Origin: Hyphomicrobium_A sp963812795
Lineage (GTDB): Bacteria > Pseudomonadota > Alphaproteobacteria > Rhizobiales > Hyphomicrobiaceae
Assembly: GCA_963812795.1 (NCBI GenBank)
Contig: CAWEWG010000013.1
Coordinates: forward strand, 1-64,000
Length of the DNA stretch: 64,000 bases
Direction of reading: 5' to 3'
In this document: positions 1 through 13,891 of the stretch, in pieces
Numbering within the stretch: the stretch's first letter is position 1
How the letters are laid out: every line of letters begins with the position of its first letter
Position numbers and translations under genes: made by a program
The notes under the pieces: generated by a model
What the model was told of the DNA's origin: nothing
Databases searched by the model: none
Seen by the model: the letters and a program-made list of their open reading frames with translations, nothing else

Positions 1-1063
1 CACTTAGCCGTGACTTGAGGACCTTAGCTGTAGGTCAGGGTTGTTTCCCTTTTCACGACGGACTAGCACCCGCCGTGTGTCTCCCGAGTAGTACTCCCAG
101 GTATTCGGAGTTTGGTTAGGTTTGGTAACCCTGTGGGGGCCCCTAGCCCATCCAGTGCTCTACCCCCTGGGGATTCACTCGAGGCTCTACCTAAATAGAT
201 TTCGCGGAGAACCAGCTATTTCCAGCCTTGATTGGCCTTTCACCCCTATCGACAGTTCATCCGAGGCTTTTTCAACAGACACCGGTTCGGTCCTCCAGCA
301 GGTGTTACCCTGCTTTCAACCTGACCATGGATAGATCGACTGGTTTCGGGTCTAATCCGACGAACTGAACGCCCTGTTCAGACTCGCTTTCGCTTCGCCT
401 ACAGCTATCGCCTTAAGCTTGCTCGTCAGACTAAGTCGCAGACCCATTATACAAAAGGTACGCCGTCACCCTTGCGGGCTCCGACTGTTTGTAAGCATCC
501 GGTTTCAGGTTCTATTTCACTCCCCTTGTCGGGGTGCTTTTCACCTTTCCCTCACGGTACTGGTGCGCTATCGGTCGGTAAGGAGTACTTAGGCTTGGAG
601 GGTGGTCCCCCCATGTTCAGGCAGGATTTCACGTGTCCCGCCCTACTCGAGGCTTCATTTCGGCATTACCTGTACGGGGCTGTCACCCGCTATGGCCCAA
701 CATTCCAGATGGTTCCAGTTGTCCTCTATGAAGCACTGGCCTAGTCCGCGTTCGCTCGCCACTACTAGCGGAGTCTCGGTTGATGTCCTTTCCTCCAGGT
801 ACTTAGATGTTTCAGTTCCCTGGGTTTGCTTCTAAACCCCTATGTATTCAGGGTTAGATACCTTCATTTGATAACTGGAAATACGAACCCGAACCCGAAG
901 GCCCGCGCTCGCAATTCCAGTCATCGAAGGTGGGTTGCCCCATTCGGAAATCTACGGATCAAAGGTTGTTCGCACCTCCCCGTAGCTTATCGCAGCGTAC
1001 CACGTCCTTCTTCGCCTCTTACCGCCAAGGCATCCACCAGATGCTCTTTGGTCACTTGATCGC
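1..1063 (-). rRNA. rrl: 23S ribosomal RNA, 5' part (cut by window edge)
   Basis: Read on the minus strand, the sequence starts near 1063 with the conserved 23S opening (GATCAAGTGACC, then GGTGGATGCCTTGGC) and continues without a break to the window edge, which covers roughly the first third of the molecule. The 3' two thirds lie outside. The helix 9 region (870-925) is longer than the usual short hairpin: its two arms pair over about 12 bases and are capped by a GC-rich stretch. This resembles a small intervening sequence of the kind cleaved out of 23S in many Rhizobiales. The 5' end is placed by similarity and may be off by several bases. Open reading frames in this stretch are not genes. 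Confidence 0.96.
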
Positions 1064-1401
1064 TCTCATTAGCAATGCTCACCGTGTTCGGTTCACCTCG
1101 GCCGCCTCGGAGAGAAGCAGCTCTAGCGAGCGAACATTCGGCAGTCGGTGCGCATTGCACAGAAAGACCAGAAGTCATTCAGGATAAACCCGATCCAAAG
1201 CCTCGCTTGCGCAAGACCCCAGAGACCCTCCACATCGACCGCTTACGCAGCTGATGCTCTTGGGAGATACCGGCGTCTACGCCGGCACTCAGGGATATCC
1301 CCTCTTTACGATGTCAAGTTTGCCAGCAGCGCCTTGGCGCGCCGGCTGCCGCCGCCAGGCTAGGCCCGGGACGGAATTGGTTGCTCATTCGCATGGATGT
1401 T
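1064..1401 (-). other. Internal transcribed spacer between tRNA-Ala and 23S
   Basis: This stretch of about 340 bases is the transcribed spacer of the rRNA operon and I see no gene in it. It holds a perfect 6-bp hairpin with a four-base loop at 1270-1285 (CCGGCG / CGCCGG), and sequence near 1064-1200 that probably forms part of the RNase III processing stem of pre-23S. Small open frames here look fortuitous. Confidence 0.8.
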
Positions 1402-1477
1402 TGGTGGAGCCAGACGGGATCGAACCGACGACCTCAAGCTTGCAAAGCTAGCGCTCTCCCAACTGAGCTATGGCCCC
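1402..1477 (-). tRNA. tRNA-Ala (anticodon TGC)
   Basis: A 76-base cloverleaf on the minus strand starts GGGGCCATAGCTC and ends with an encoded CCA. The anticodon loop CTTTGCAAG gives TGC. Acceptor stem GGGGCCA pairs with TGGCTCC with one G-U pair. It lies in the rRNA spacer between tRNA-Ile and 23S, the normal place in alphaproteobacteria, and is cotranscribed with the rRNAs. Confidence 0.97.
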
Positions 1478-1547
1478 GAAGGAGCGCGCACTGGCAAGAG
1501 CGGAAATCCAGGAAATCAAAGCCCCTGGCCCATCACAACGGATGTGG

Positions 1548-1624
1548 TGGTGGGCCTGGGAAGATTTGAACTTCCGACCTCACGCTTATCAAGCGCGCGC
1601 TCTAACCAACTGAGCTACAGGCCC
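1548..1624 (-). tRNA. tRNA-Ile (anticodon GAT)
   Basis: A 77-base cloverleaf on the minus strand runs from GGGCCTGTAGCTC to an encoded CCA. The anticodon loop CTTGATAAG gives GAT. Acceptor stem GGGCCTG pairs with CAGGCCC. It follows 16S in the spacer and is separated from tRNA-Ala by 70 bases, the standard rRNA-operon layout. Confidence 0.97.
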
Positions 1625-1767
1625 GATAGCCGTGCATCCATGCGAAGGAAGAGAAACGTAGGCGGCGGCGTCCCGCGCTAGTTTTCAAGCAGATAGAGCC
1701 GAAGCTCTTCTGCATTGTCCAAGTGAGAGCGCGAACAGGGGAGTGAGATCCCGGTTGTTGCGTGCTC

Positions 1768-3260
<1,493 letters not shown>

Positions 3261-3486
3261 GAAAGTTTAATACTGGTTTGGCTTGAAGATTAACTTCAAG
3301 GATAACTGCGTAACGGGCACCTTCACACTCATGCACCACATCCAGGTTGCCCCGAATGCACTGCACTTGGTGATGGCTATAGAAACGCAGTATCGCCAGA
3401 GTCTTTCTGTGATCCTAAACGCCACTCGCGTGACGCCTTCGGATCCGCCAGGACTCCGCCGCCTGCGTTTCCCTTCCTTCAATTCA

Positions 3487-3500
3487 ATTTTCAAAGAGCA
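3487..3500 (-). promoter_or_regulatory. rRNA leader boxA-like antitermination site
   Basis: On the minus strand the leader reads TGCTCTTTGAAAAT about 230 bases before 16S. It matches the core of bacterial boxA (TGCTCTTTAACA), which recruits NusB/NusE to rRNA transcripts. Its place in the 16S leader supports the call; function is inferred from the motif only. Confidence 0.6.
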
Positions 3501-3648
3501 ACTCGGCGACACGTATCCTAGAGCCGGTCAGACTTGACAGGCTCCGAAGACAACGAGGCCTCTACCGGCTAGTCCCGGCTGGAGAACCCGAGGTGTCGTG
3601 AGACGATTTTGGGCGGCGAAGCATCGTGTGCCCCGCCCAGCCGCTGAA

Positions 3649-3675
3649 TTAATACCAACGCGTTAGCGTTGTCAA
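3649..3675 (-). promoter_or_regulatory. Probable rRNA operon promoter
   Basis: On the minus strand a perfect -35 TTGACA (3670-3675) is followed after 15 bases by TATTAA (3649-3654), roughly 390 bases upstream of 16S. The 15-base spacer is short for sigma-70, but rRNA promoters often have short spacers. No better pair is evident in the leader. An A-rich tract (complement of a T8 run near 3827-3834) lies further upstream, too far away to be a classical UP element for this site. Confidence 0.45.
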
Positions 3676-4110
3676 CTCATTGGCGTAAATATTCCTGAGA
3701 ACTCCAACCCGGCCGCTTCGATCTTCCAGCGTTTTGGCGCTTTTCCGATCGGCCCGACCGGCTTGTCGTCTCGGGCCGGGGTGTATCTATGACCGTTGTT
3801 CCGAACTTGCAAGCCCCAATCTCTGTTTTTTTTGATTCGCCGCCGGGACGGGCTAATCGTTAACGCGCGCTGCTCCTGTGAGCAAGGCCTCGAGCCGCGC
3901 GGGCCGCCATCAGGCCGCCCGCTTTGTGCCGCTCGATCAGCCTGTTCGCACGTTCGCGAAGGGTGAATTCGAACACGTAGTTGGCGGCGGATTGCTGTAT
4001 TCTTGCGCTGCTTTGCACGTGCCGACCACCGCTGGCGGGACGAGAGCGAACCGAGCCGCTGCACTGTCGAGTGCCGCGGCTATGGCTATTGGGGGAAGGT
4101 CTAAAGCCAA
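3676..4110. other. Non-coding gap upstream of the rRNA operon and the M23 gene
   Basis: The rRNA operon and the peptidase gene diverge from this region of about 435 bases. It contains a T8 run near 3827-3834 and a Shine-Dalgarno stretch (GGGGGAAGG, 4091-4099) for the next gene. The open frames crossing it look like antisense shadows of the peptidase gene or chance frames, and I support no gene here. Confidence 0.6.
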
Positions 4111-6146
4111 GTGGTCGACCGGCGCCGCTATTCTCCGCACGGACGCTTTGGAGCGCTCGCTGCCGCGAAGCGGGAGGGCGCGGGGCTGCCTCAGCTCTAT
4201 CGCGGCCGTGCCGCCAAGTCGTTCAAGGATCTCTACGAGACCGACCACGCCGAGAGCCGGCAGGGTGGCCGTTTCCGCTGGCTGATCTCGACCTGCCTCG
4301 CCGGCACCGTCGGCGCCATTTCGATTTTCGTCGTGCTCTACGGCTCGGCCGACAAGCGCGAGAACCGTGGCGGCTTCCTGCCCGGCCTGAGCGAGCTCGG
4401 CGAGGCCAGCCTCGCCGGTGGCGACGTGCCGTTCGTGCGCAACAGCGAGGGGCTGAAGTGGGCGGCGCCCAAGAGCGACCGCCTGAAGATCACCAGCGGC
4501 GCCGTGACCGTCCGCTACCTCGTCAACGAGTCGGTGAAGCAGCGGCGTCTGGGGCGCGAATACATCCACGCCAAGCCGTACGTGCGCATCGTTGCACGCC
4601 TGGCGCCGGTCCCGCCCGAGTACCAGGCGAAGGTTCCCCCGTTCAATCCGCTCAGCCTCTACGCCACGCAGACCGTGAACCCCGGCGAGGACAGCGAAGC
4701 CGACGCGCCGGAGAACGGCAGCGTCACCGTCAACGTCATCGAGCTTCTCGGCGGCATCCTGCCCGACGAGGACGGACAGTCCCTCGAAGACGGCGAAGTG
4801 CTGCTGCATGTCGCCGAGGCCAAAGAGGCCGAGGTCGAGGCGGAGATGATCCGCGCCGGCGCCGAGGCCGAAGGCAACCGCGTCGCCGGCGAGGACGGTC
4901 TGCCGCTCGGCGCCGAGGCTGACGGCGCCGCGGCTCCCAACACCACCGTTCTCGTCAAGCCGACGGTGGAGGAAGAGGATACGCTGGCCGACCTCGAGGG
5001 GCGCGAGACGCAGGTGGTTCGCGTCGGCGAAGGCGAAACGCTGCGCAAGATCCTGCAGCGCGCCGGTGCCGACACCTGGACGGCGCGCGGCATGATCGAA
5101 TTCGGCGCGCAATATCTTTCCCGAGGCGAGCCTCGCGCCCGGCCAGGAAGTGCGCATCACGCTCGTTCCCTCGCTCACGCGCCGCGACAAGAAGGAGCCG
5201 GCGCGCTTCAGCATCTTCTCGGACGGCCACGATCATCTCGTCACGGTGACGCGCAACGCCGCGGGCGAATTCGTCGCCAGCAAGTCCCCGGCGATCGGCG
5301 AGGAGATCGCCAACGCGGCGCTCGACACCAACGACAAGGCGTCGACGTCGAGCGTCTACGCGAGCGTCTACTACGCCGGCCTGCTGCAGCACGTGCCGGA
5401 CGATTCGATCATGAAGGTGATGAAGGTCCACGCCTCGCAGACCGACTTCCGCCGCCGGCTTCGCCCGGGCGATGCGGTCGAATTCTTCTTCGACATGAAG
5501 GACGATCCGAAGCGCGGATACTCCGCCGGGGGAATTGCTGTTCACGTCCATCACCAGCGGCGGAGAAACCTATCGTTTCTACCGTTTTCGCACGCCTGAC
5601 GGGGTCGTCGACTACTACGACGAGAAGGGCAATAACTCGAAGCAGTTCCTGATGCGCCGCCCGGTGCGCGGCGACGTCCGCCTCGCCTCCGGCTTCGGCA
5701 TGCGCTTCCATCCGCTGCTCAACGAGCGGCGCATGCACACCGGCGTCGACTGGGCCACCTCGCCCGGCACGCCCATCCTCGCCGCCGGCAGCGGCGTCAT
5801 CGAGGAGGCGGGCCGCAAAGGCCAGTACGGCAACTACGTGCGCATCCGCCACCCCAACGGCTACCACACCGCCTATGGCCACATGCTGCGCTTCCGCAAG
5901 GGCGTCGCCGCCGGCGCGAAGGTGCGCCAGGGCGAGATCATCGGCTACGTCGGATCGACCGGCCTCGCCTCCGGCCCGCACCTTCACTATGAGGTGCTGA
6001 TCAATTCGCGCTTCGTCGATCCCCTGGCCATCCAAGTGCCGCGCGAGCGCGAACTCAAAGGGCGGCAGCTCGCCGAGTTCCAGAAAGAGCGCGTGCGCAT
6101 CGACGAGCTGCGCCACCTGGCGCCGGTCATGACCGCCAGCAAGTAG
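4111..6146 (+). pseudogene. M23 (LytM-type) murein endopeptidase, split by two +1 frameshifts
   Basis: This encodes a membrane-anchored peptidoglycan endopeptidase of the M23 family, about 678 codons once repaired. Frame 1 holds a cytoplasmic N-terminus, one membrane segment (about residues 58-78) and an acidic region. Frame 2 (about 5103-5530) carries a LysM/OapA-like linker, and frame 3 (5533-6146) the peptidase domain with MHTGVDWA and GPHLHYE zinc-site motifs. Dropping one T at 5101-5102 gives a smooth join (MIES-ARNIFPEASLAPGQE), and dropping one G from the run of five at 5528-5532 gives SAGELLFTS. The GTG start at 4111 follows GGGGGAAGG. Because both repairs restore conserved sequence, the breaks are probably sequence errors and the gene is likely intact in the cell. 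Confidence 0.85.
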
Positions 6147-6177
6147 CGAACTGCGCGCCGAACGGTCAGGCAACCTG

Positions 6178-6222
6178 TCATCCCGGAAGCGACGAGCAGC
6201 GCGAGCCGCTATCCGGGATCCA
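6178..6222. repeat. REP-like inverted repeat between convergent genes
   Basis: ATCCCGGA-AGCG (6180-6191) pairs with CGCTATCCGGGAT (6207-6219), leaving a single-base bulge. The TGTCATCCCGGA...TCCGGGATCCA pattern is typical of short interspersed palindromes in Rhizobiales intergenic regions. It sits between the converging M23 and clpB genes and could also end transcription from both sides. I see only one copy in this window. Confidence 0.55.
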
Positions 6223-6236
6223 GCGAACAATGCCCG

Positions 6237-8834
<2,598 letters not shown>

Positions 8835-9033
8835 TGTCCCTCCTCGGCGTACCGACCCGCCCTAACGGCACGGCCCGGCACCTTCTACGTCAGGGTTCAT
8901 GGCGGATGCCGCCGACCTGGCCGGTAGCGGCAGCATCGAACGGAAACCTTTCCAACACGTGATATAGTGTGCTCGAATTCGGACAAAAGAGGTTCGTCCG
9001 CCCCGTCAATCTCCGCCTTGAGTTGCATCGACG

Positions 9034-9801
9034 ATGACCGATCCGAGCGGGCCCAGCGTCCGCGGCCTCTTTCGCTATCCGGTCAAAGGTCTATCGCCCG
9101 AGCCGCTGCAGCGCATGCCCTTGAAGGCCGGGCAGACGGCCGCCTTCGATCGCGCCTACGCGGTCGAGAACGGGCCGGGGCGCTTCGATCCCGAAAAGCC
9201 GGCGCACCTGCCGAAGATCAACTTCCTCATGCTGATGCGCAACGAGCGCCTGGCGACCCTGCAGACGCGCTTTGACGACGCGACCGAGACGTTGACGGTT
9301 CTGCGCGACGGCAAGCAGGTGGCGCGCGGCGACCTGCGCACGCCCATTGGTCGCAAAATGATCGAGCAGTTCCTCGCCGCCTATATGCAGGACGACCTAC
9401 GCGGCGCTCCCCGCGTCGTCTTCGCGCCTGGCCACAGCTTCTCGGACGTTGCCGCCAAATGCCTGCATGTCATCAATCTGGCGTCCCTGCGCGAGTTGGA
9501 GCGCGTCGTCGGCCGCGAGCTGAACCCGCTACGCTTCCGGCCCAACGTCGTCATCGACGGGGCTCCGCCGTGGGCAGAATTCGACTGGGGCGGCAAGCAG
9601 TTGCAGATCGGTCCCGTGAAGCTGGAGTTCATCAAGCGCACGGAACGCTGCGCGGCGACGAATGTCGACCCGGACACCGGCAAGCGCGACATGGCGATCC
9701 CGGCGGTTTTGCAGCGCGCCTGGGGTCACACGGATTTCGGTTTCTATGCGCGCGTCATCGCCGACGGCACGATCGCGGTAGGCGATCCCGTTACAGCCTG
9801 A
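9034..9801 (+). CDS. MOSC domain protein
   Basis: This 255-residue protein has an N-terminal beta-barrel MOSC domain (VRGLFRYPVKGLSPEPL, residues 8-25) followed by the MOSC core. In the family this core binds a molybdenum cofactor sulfur or a related group through a conserved cysteine, here RTERCAATNVDPDTGKRD (about 207-224), a signature shared with mARC/YcbX-like proteins. It may act as a Mo-dependent reductase or sulfur carrier; the substrate cannot be told from sequence. ATG at 9034. It stands alone, divergent from clpB. No separate ferredoxin domain is present, unlike YcbX. Confidence 0.85.
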   Translation: MTDPSGPSVRGLFRYPVKGLSPEPLQRMPLKAGQTAAFDRAYAVENGPGRFDPEKPAHLPKINFLMLMRNERLATLQTRFDDATETLTVLRDGKQVARGDLRTPIGRKMIEQFLAAYMQDDLRGAPRVVFAPGHSFSDVAAKCLHVINLASLRELERVVGRELNPLRFRPNVVIDGAPPWAEFDWGGKQLQIGPVKLEFIKRTERCAATNVDPDTGKRDMAIPAVLQRAWGHTDFGFYARVIADGTIAVGDPVTA

Positions 9802-9830
9802 GCAGGCGTTAGAAGTAGCTCGACGCGGTC

Positions 9831-10613
9831 TCAGTCGCCGTCGGTCTCATCGGCGGGACCGCTACCAGCACCGTTCACCTCTTCAGGCGTACCGTTGCCG
9901 CCCTCGCGGCGCGGACGGCGCACCGGCCGGCGCAGGAACTCGGGCTGCTCATGCTGCTGCTGGGGGAAACTGTCCCGGCGGCGGAACTGCTCGCCGCCAC
10001 CACCGCCCTGACGGGGCGGACCACCCTGCTCGGCATTCTGCGGACGCGGGGTTTGTCCACCGTTCGGCTCGCCACCGCCGCGATCGAAGCGCTGCTCGTA
10101 GCGGTCGCCGCCGCGGTCGTTGCGGTCATTACGGTTGTTATTGTTGCGGTGATGCTCGCGGTCACCGCGGTGCCGGCTCTGATCCTGCGAGCCGCGGTTG
10201 CCGTCGTACCGCTGGTTGTCCATGCGCGGCTGATGATCCTGGCGCATTTGCGGTTGGTGCATCGGCTGCATATCGCCGTCATCACCCTCGTCGTCGCCGA
10301 AGTCGTCGCCGTCCATCGGACCGCGCGCCACGCCGCCGTTCATCTCCGGCCCGCCCTGGGCGATCTGCTGATCGCGGAAGGTCATGATGATGCGGTTATA
10401 GTGCTCGGCGTGTTGCAGGTAATTCTCTGCCAGCACCGGATCGCCGGAGGTCGTCGCATCGCGGGCGAGCGACATGTACTTCTCGGCGATGTGGGATGGG
10501 GTGCCGCGGATTTTGACCTCTGGCCCCGTGCTCTCGAAACTGCGGGTAAGCGGGCTCTGCCCCTTGCGGTTGCTGCGTCCGCGGCCCCGGCGGTTCTGCT
10601 GTCCTTGCCTCAT
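9831..10613 (-). CDS. DUF4167 domain protein
   Basis: This 260-residue protein of unknown function is typical of Rhizobiales. The N-terminal 75 residues match DUF4167: a basic RRGRGRSNRKG stretch, then RGTPSHIAEKYMSLARDA and a short helical part ending LQHAEHYNRIIM. The rest is low complexity, rich in Gln, Asn, Arg, Asp and Gly, and likely disordered. A basic, partly disordered protein next to prmC and prfA suggests RNA or ribosome binding, but that is inference. ATG at 10613 has GGAG close by. It sits at the 3' end of the minus-strand block after prmC, from which it is separated by 391 bases, so it probably has its own promoter. Confidence 0.85.
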   Translation of the reverse strand: MRQGQQNRRGRGRSNRKGQSPLTRSFESTGPEVKIRGTPSHIAEKYMSLARDATTSGDPVLAENYLQHAEHYNRIIMTFRDQQIAQGGPEMNGGVARGPMDGDDFGDDEGDDGDMQPMHQPQMRQDHQPRMDNQRYDGNRGSQDQSRHRGDREHHRNNNNRNDRNDRGGDRYEQRFDRGGGEPNGGQTPRPQNAEQGGPPRQGGGGGEQFRRRDSFPQQQHEQPEFLRRPVRRPRREGGNGTPEEVNGAGSGPADETDGD

Positions 10614-11004
10614 TGGCTCCGTTCTCGGTGGTAATGAAATGAAAAGCGTGCGCGGCTCGCCGTCAGCGTCGCAAATCCGCTAATGCCTTAAAGCAGGCGC
10701 TGACACGCAGTCTTTGGCCAGTTTCTGGCGAGCGACCATGCGCGCGCATTGTGTCTCTTATCTCGTGACGCTCAACCGGCAGTCGCTACTTCCGATCGGA
10801 AGGGGGCGTTGCACGCCGAGCGGCTAACGAATGCCGTTTCAGCGGGAGCAAGGGCCTCGCGCTTTCGCGCCGTGTCCCCGTGCTTCGCAATCCCAGCTCG
10901 TGCAGTCGGTCAGGCTCCAACGCTGAAGCGCGACACACGATCAATCGGCTTCCACGAGACTAGGCGCGCACCCGCCACAAAGCAAATCTTTTATTTGTGC
11001 CCTT
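10614..11004. other. Intergenic stretch between prmC and DUF4167
   Basis: I find no convincing gene in these 391 bases. They must hold the promoter of the DUF4167 gene on the minus strand and the end of the prfA-prmC transcript. I could not pick out a clear -35/-10 pair or a hairpin with a T-run. Confidence 0.5.
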
Positions 11005-11901
11005 TTACCATTGTAACCGAAGCGCCACACAGCGTGTGTGGCCGCCAAGGTCGGCATGGCGGGATAGTTGTGCCTGGCGTGTCTTAACGAACGCTTGCTC
11101 CAACAGGAGAGCAACATCCTCCGCCTGACCGGCGCCGACCTCGAAGATCACCCAGGCGGCGCGGACGCGCGGCAGGCCGGCGACGATGCGGCGATAGAAG
11201 TTCAGCCCGTCGTCACCGCCGTCGAGGGCGCCGCGGGGATCGTATTGGCGCACTTCCGCACTTAGTCCGGCGATGTCGGCGCTCGGGATGTACGGCGGAT
11301 TGCTGACAATAAGGTCAAACGGCCCCTCGATGCCGTCCAGCATGTCGGCCTGCATGAACGAGACCCGCCCGGCGAGGCCGAGCGAGGACGCGTTGAGCGT
11401 CGCGACCTCGAGCGCAGGGGCCGAGATGTCGGTGCCGACGCCCGTCGCGCGCGGCAGCTCGGCCAGCAACGTCAGGAGGAGGCAGCCCGAGCCGGTGCCG
11501 ATATCGAGAATGCGGATCGGTCGGTCGCGCCAGCCCTCGCGCGCCGCGATGTCGAGCGCCGCCCCGATGAGCGTTTCGGAATCCGGACGCGGATCGAGGG
11601 TCGCCGGCGACAGCGCAAACGGGCGCCCGTAGAACTCACGTCCGCCGAGAATGCGGGAGACCGGCTCGCGCGCACAACGCCGCGCCACCATCGACTGGAG
11701 ACGGTCCTGCTCGTCGGCTGCAAGCGCGCGCTCGGGCCGCGCAATGATGTCGGCGGTATCGACGCCCGCAGCCGCGGCGACAAGCAGGCGGGCATCGCGA
11801 CCGGCATCCTCGACCCCGGCCGCGGCCAACGACCTTTGCGCAGAGCGCACGGCATCGCCGAGAGTTTCGCCCGATCCCGGCGCGGCCGACGCCTCAGGCA
11901 T
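11005..11901 (-). CDS. prmC: Release factor glutamine methyltransferase PrmC
   Basis: The enzyme methylates the glutamine of the GGQ loop of release factors RF1 and RF2 using S-adenosylmethionine. The 298-residue protein has the helical N-terminal domain, the SAM-binding motif ILDIGTGSGCLLL (about 130-142) and the catalytic NPPY motif (SNPPYIPSADI) that binds the glutamine side chain. Its ATG (11901) lies within the last codons of prfA, an 8-base overlap, so the enzyme and its substrate are translated in a coupled fashion. The C-terminus ends in the usual TRCVALRLQW type of sequence. Length and order are standard. Confidence 0.96.
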   Translation of the reverse strand: MPEASAAPGSGETLGDAVRSAQRSLAAAGVEDAGRDARLLVAAAAGVDTADIIARPERALAADEQDRLQSMVARRCAREPVSRILGGREFYGRPFALSPATLDPRPDSETLIGAALDIAAREGWRDRPIRILDIGTGSGCLLLTLLAELPRATGVGTDISAPALEVATLNASSLGLAGRVSFMQADMLDGIEGPFDLIVSNPPYIPSADIAGLSAEVRQYDPRGALDGGDDGLNFYRRIVAGLPRVRAAWVIFEVGAGQAEDVALLLEQAFVKTRQAQLSRHADLGGHTRCVALRLQW

Positions 11902-12973
11902 TCTCCATGTCCGCCAATAGGCTGGCCTGGTGGTCGGTGGTCAGCGCATCGACCAGCTCGTCGAGCGCCGCACCCTCGAGAACGGTGTCCAGCTTGTGCA
12001 GCGTGAGATTGATCCGGTGGTCGGTGACGCGGCCCTGTGGATAGTTGTAGGTGCGGATGCGCTGCGAGCGATCGCCGGAACCGATCTGGCCCTTGCGCGC
12101 CGACGCACGCGCCGCATCGACGCGCTCGCGCTCCAACTCGTACACGCGCGAGCGCAGCACCTGCATGGCGAGACGGCGGTTCTGATGCTGCGACTTCTCC
12201 GCCGAGACGACGATGATGCCGGTCGGCAAATGCGTCATGCGCACGGCCGAATCCGTCTTGTTGACGTGCTGGCCACCGGCCCCGCCCGCCCGCATCGTGT
12301 CGATGCGGACGTCCTCCGGGCGGATAACCACGTCCACCTCCTCCGCCTCCGGCAACACGGCGACGGTCGCTGCCGAAGTATGGATGCGTCCGCCCGTCTC
12401 GGTGGCGGGGATGCGCTGCACGCGATGCACGCCGGACTCGAACTTCAGCCGCGCGAACACGCCTTCGCCGGAGATCGAGGCGACGATCTCCTTGTAGCCG
12501 CCGAGGTCGTTCTCCGAGATCGAGATGATCTCCACCTTCCAGCCGCGCAGCTCGGCGTAGCGGCTGTACATGCGGAAGAGATCGGCAGCGAACAGCGCCG
12601 CCTCGTCGCCGCCGGTGCCGGCGCGCACTTCGAGAATGGCGCTGCGCTCGTCGGCGGCGTCCTTCGGCAGGAGCTGGATCCTCAGTTGCTTCTCCAGTTC
12701 CTCGCGACGCGGCTCGAGCGCTTCCAGATCGGCGCGCGCCATGGAGATCATCTCCTTGTCGGAGGTCGGGTCATCGATGAGCGCCGTGAGGTCTTCCTTC
12801 TCCCTCTCGGCGCTGCTCAGCGCCTCGATGGTGGCGACCAGCGGATTGAGTGCGGCGAACTCCTTTGTCAGCTTCGCATAGGCAGCCTGATTGACGCCGG
12901 CGTTGAGCTCGGCCTGGATGGCGTTCCAGCGCCCGACCATTTTCTCGAGCTTGTCTTTGGGAATTCCGGCCAT
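11894..12973 (-). CDS. prfA: Peptide chain release factor 1
   Basis: This 359-residue factor recognises UAA and UAG stop codons and triggers release of the finished protein. It shows the N-terminal coiled-coil domain, the GTGGDEAALFAADL region and the GGQ loop in RAGGAGGQHVNKTDSAVR, which is the target of PrmC encoded next. The open frame runs upstream to 13018, but MAGIPKDKLEKMV at 12973 matches the usual N-terminus, so that ATG is preferred. It overlaps prmC by 8 bases and follows the HTH membrane gene after about 115 bases on the same strand. Confidence 0.97.
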   Translation of the reverse strand: MAGIPKDKLEKMVGRWNAIQAELNAGVNQAAYAKLTKEFAALNPLVATIEALSSAEREKEDLTALIDDPTSDKEMISMARADLEALEPRREELEKQLRIQLLPKDAADERSAILEVRAGTGGDEAALFAADLFRMYSRYAELRGWKVEIISISENDLGGYKEIVASISGEGVFARLKFESGVHRVQRIPATETGGRIHTSAATVAVLPEAEEVDVVIRPEDVRIDTMRAGGAGGQHVNKTDSAVRMTHLPTGIIVVSAEKSQHQNRRLAMQVLRSRVYELERERVDAARASARKGQIGSGDRSQRIRTYNYPQGRVTDHRINLTLHKLDTVLEGAALDELVDALTTDHQASLLADMENA

Positions 12974-13088
12974 GGTCCCTGGAGCTTGCGCAATCTCGAA
13001 TGGCGACGCCGGCCGCAAGCGCAGCAGCCGGCCGTCGCAAATTTCAACTTGGGGTGGATCTGAGCACCCGCGCCGCGGCGCGCCGCAT

Positions 13089-13796
13089 CTAATCCGATTG
13101 GGCGGTGCTCTGCAATTTGTCGCCCTTGCGGGTGCGCGGGTCGGAGACGTCGATCCACCGCAGGCCGTCGCGGACGGGAGCCAGGCGCACGATGACGTAG
13201 TCCTGGGCGCCGCGGACGAAGCGCTTCATCGACGGCGGTAGTTGCGAAACAGCCGCCTCCAGCACTGCCGACTGGGTGATCAGGAGGATCAGCGCGATTC
13301 CCAGCGTTACCGTGAATAGGGCCATGCCTGGCCGGCCGGCCCGGTCATTCACCACCTGGTGCGCGTGGCGGGCGGCATTGGCAGCCCGGCGTCCACCATC
13401 GCCGAGCGCCGCCATGATTGGCGCACTGCGCTCGGAGAAGGGACGGCGTGGCGTGCGTACCTTCGGAGCAGGCGCCCGCGGGGCGGCCGTAAACAGCTGC
13501 TCCAGCGAGTGCAGCACCGGACGCGGGTCGAGGCCGGCGAAGCCGGCGTAGGTGCGCACGATGCGGCACGTCTCCGGCCATGGCGGAAGCGCGCCGATCT
13601 GTCCCATTTCCAGTGCGGCGATGATATCGACACGCGTTGCCAGCGCCTGCGCAACTTGGGCTGGTGTCAGGCTCAGCGCGCCGCGCAAGTCGCGAAAGAA
13701 GCGCGCGACCTCGGCGGCCATCACCGCTACCGTCGGCTGCGCACTTGACGCGCGCGCGACAGCCATAGGTCTCGCAGGCTGATAGCCTTCACGCAT
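13089..13796 (-). CDS. RodZ-like helix-turn-helix membrane protein
   Basis: This protein of about 235 residues is predicted to sit in the inner membrane with an N-terminal DNA-binding-type helix-turn-helix and one membrane span. Around residues 25-75 the segment FRDLRGALSLTPAQVAQALATRVDIIAALEMGQIGALPPWPETCRIVRTYAGFAGLD is cut by conserved positions typical of HTH_25/RodZ-type domains. The hydrophobic segment MALFTVTLGIALILLITQSA lies near residue 160, followed by a short outer part. Exact role unknown; RodZ relatives act in cell shape. The frame opens with TTG at 13838, but ATG at 13796 or 13766 is more likely. It lies between prfA and ptsP, and may be cotranscribed with prfA. Confidence 0.7.
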   Translation of the reverse strand: MREGYQPARPMAVARASSAQPTVAVMAAEVARFFRDLRGALSLTPAQVAQALATRVDIIAALEMGQIGALPPWPETCRIVRTYAGFAGLDPRPVLHSLEQLFTAAPRAPAPKVRTPRRPFSERSAPIMAALGDGGRRAANAARHAHQVVNDRAGRPGMALFTVTLGIALILLITQSAVLEAAVSQLPPSMKRFVRGAQDYVIVRLAPVRDGLRWIDVSDPRTRKGDKLQSTAQSD

Positions 13797-13891
13797 GACC
13801 AACGCCACAAATGACAATCGGAACGGATGTTCCCCCAACGAGACATCGTCCGATGAATGCGTGCGCTTGTCAAAGACAGAACTTGCAGCCG

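Noticed and set aside
3937..5214. A 425-codon minus-strand frame opposite the M23 gene
   Set aside because: No domain and it covers the real coding strand of the peptidase.
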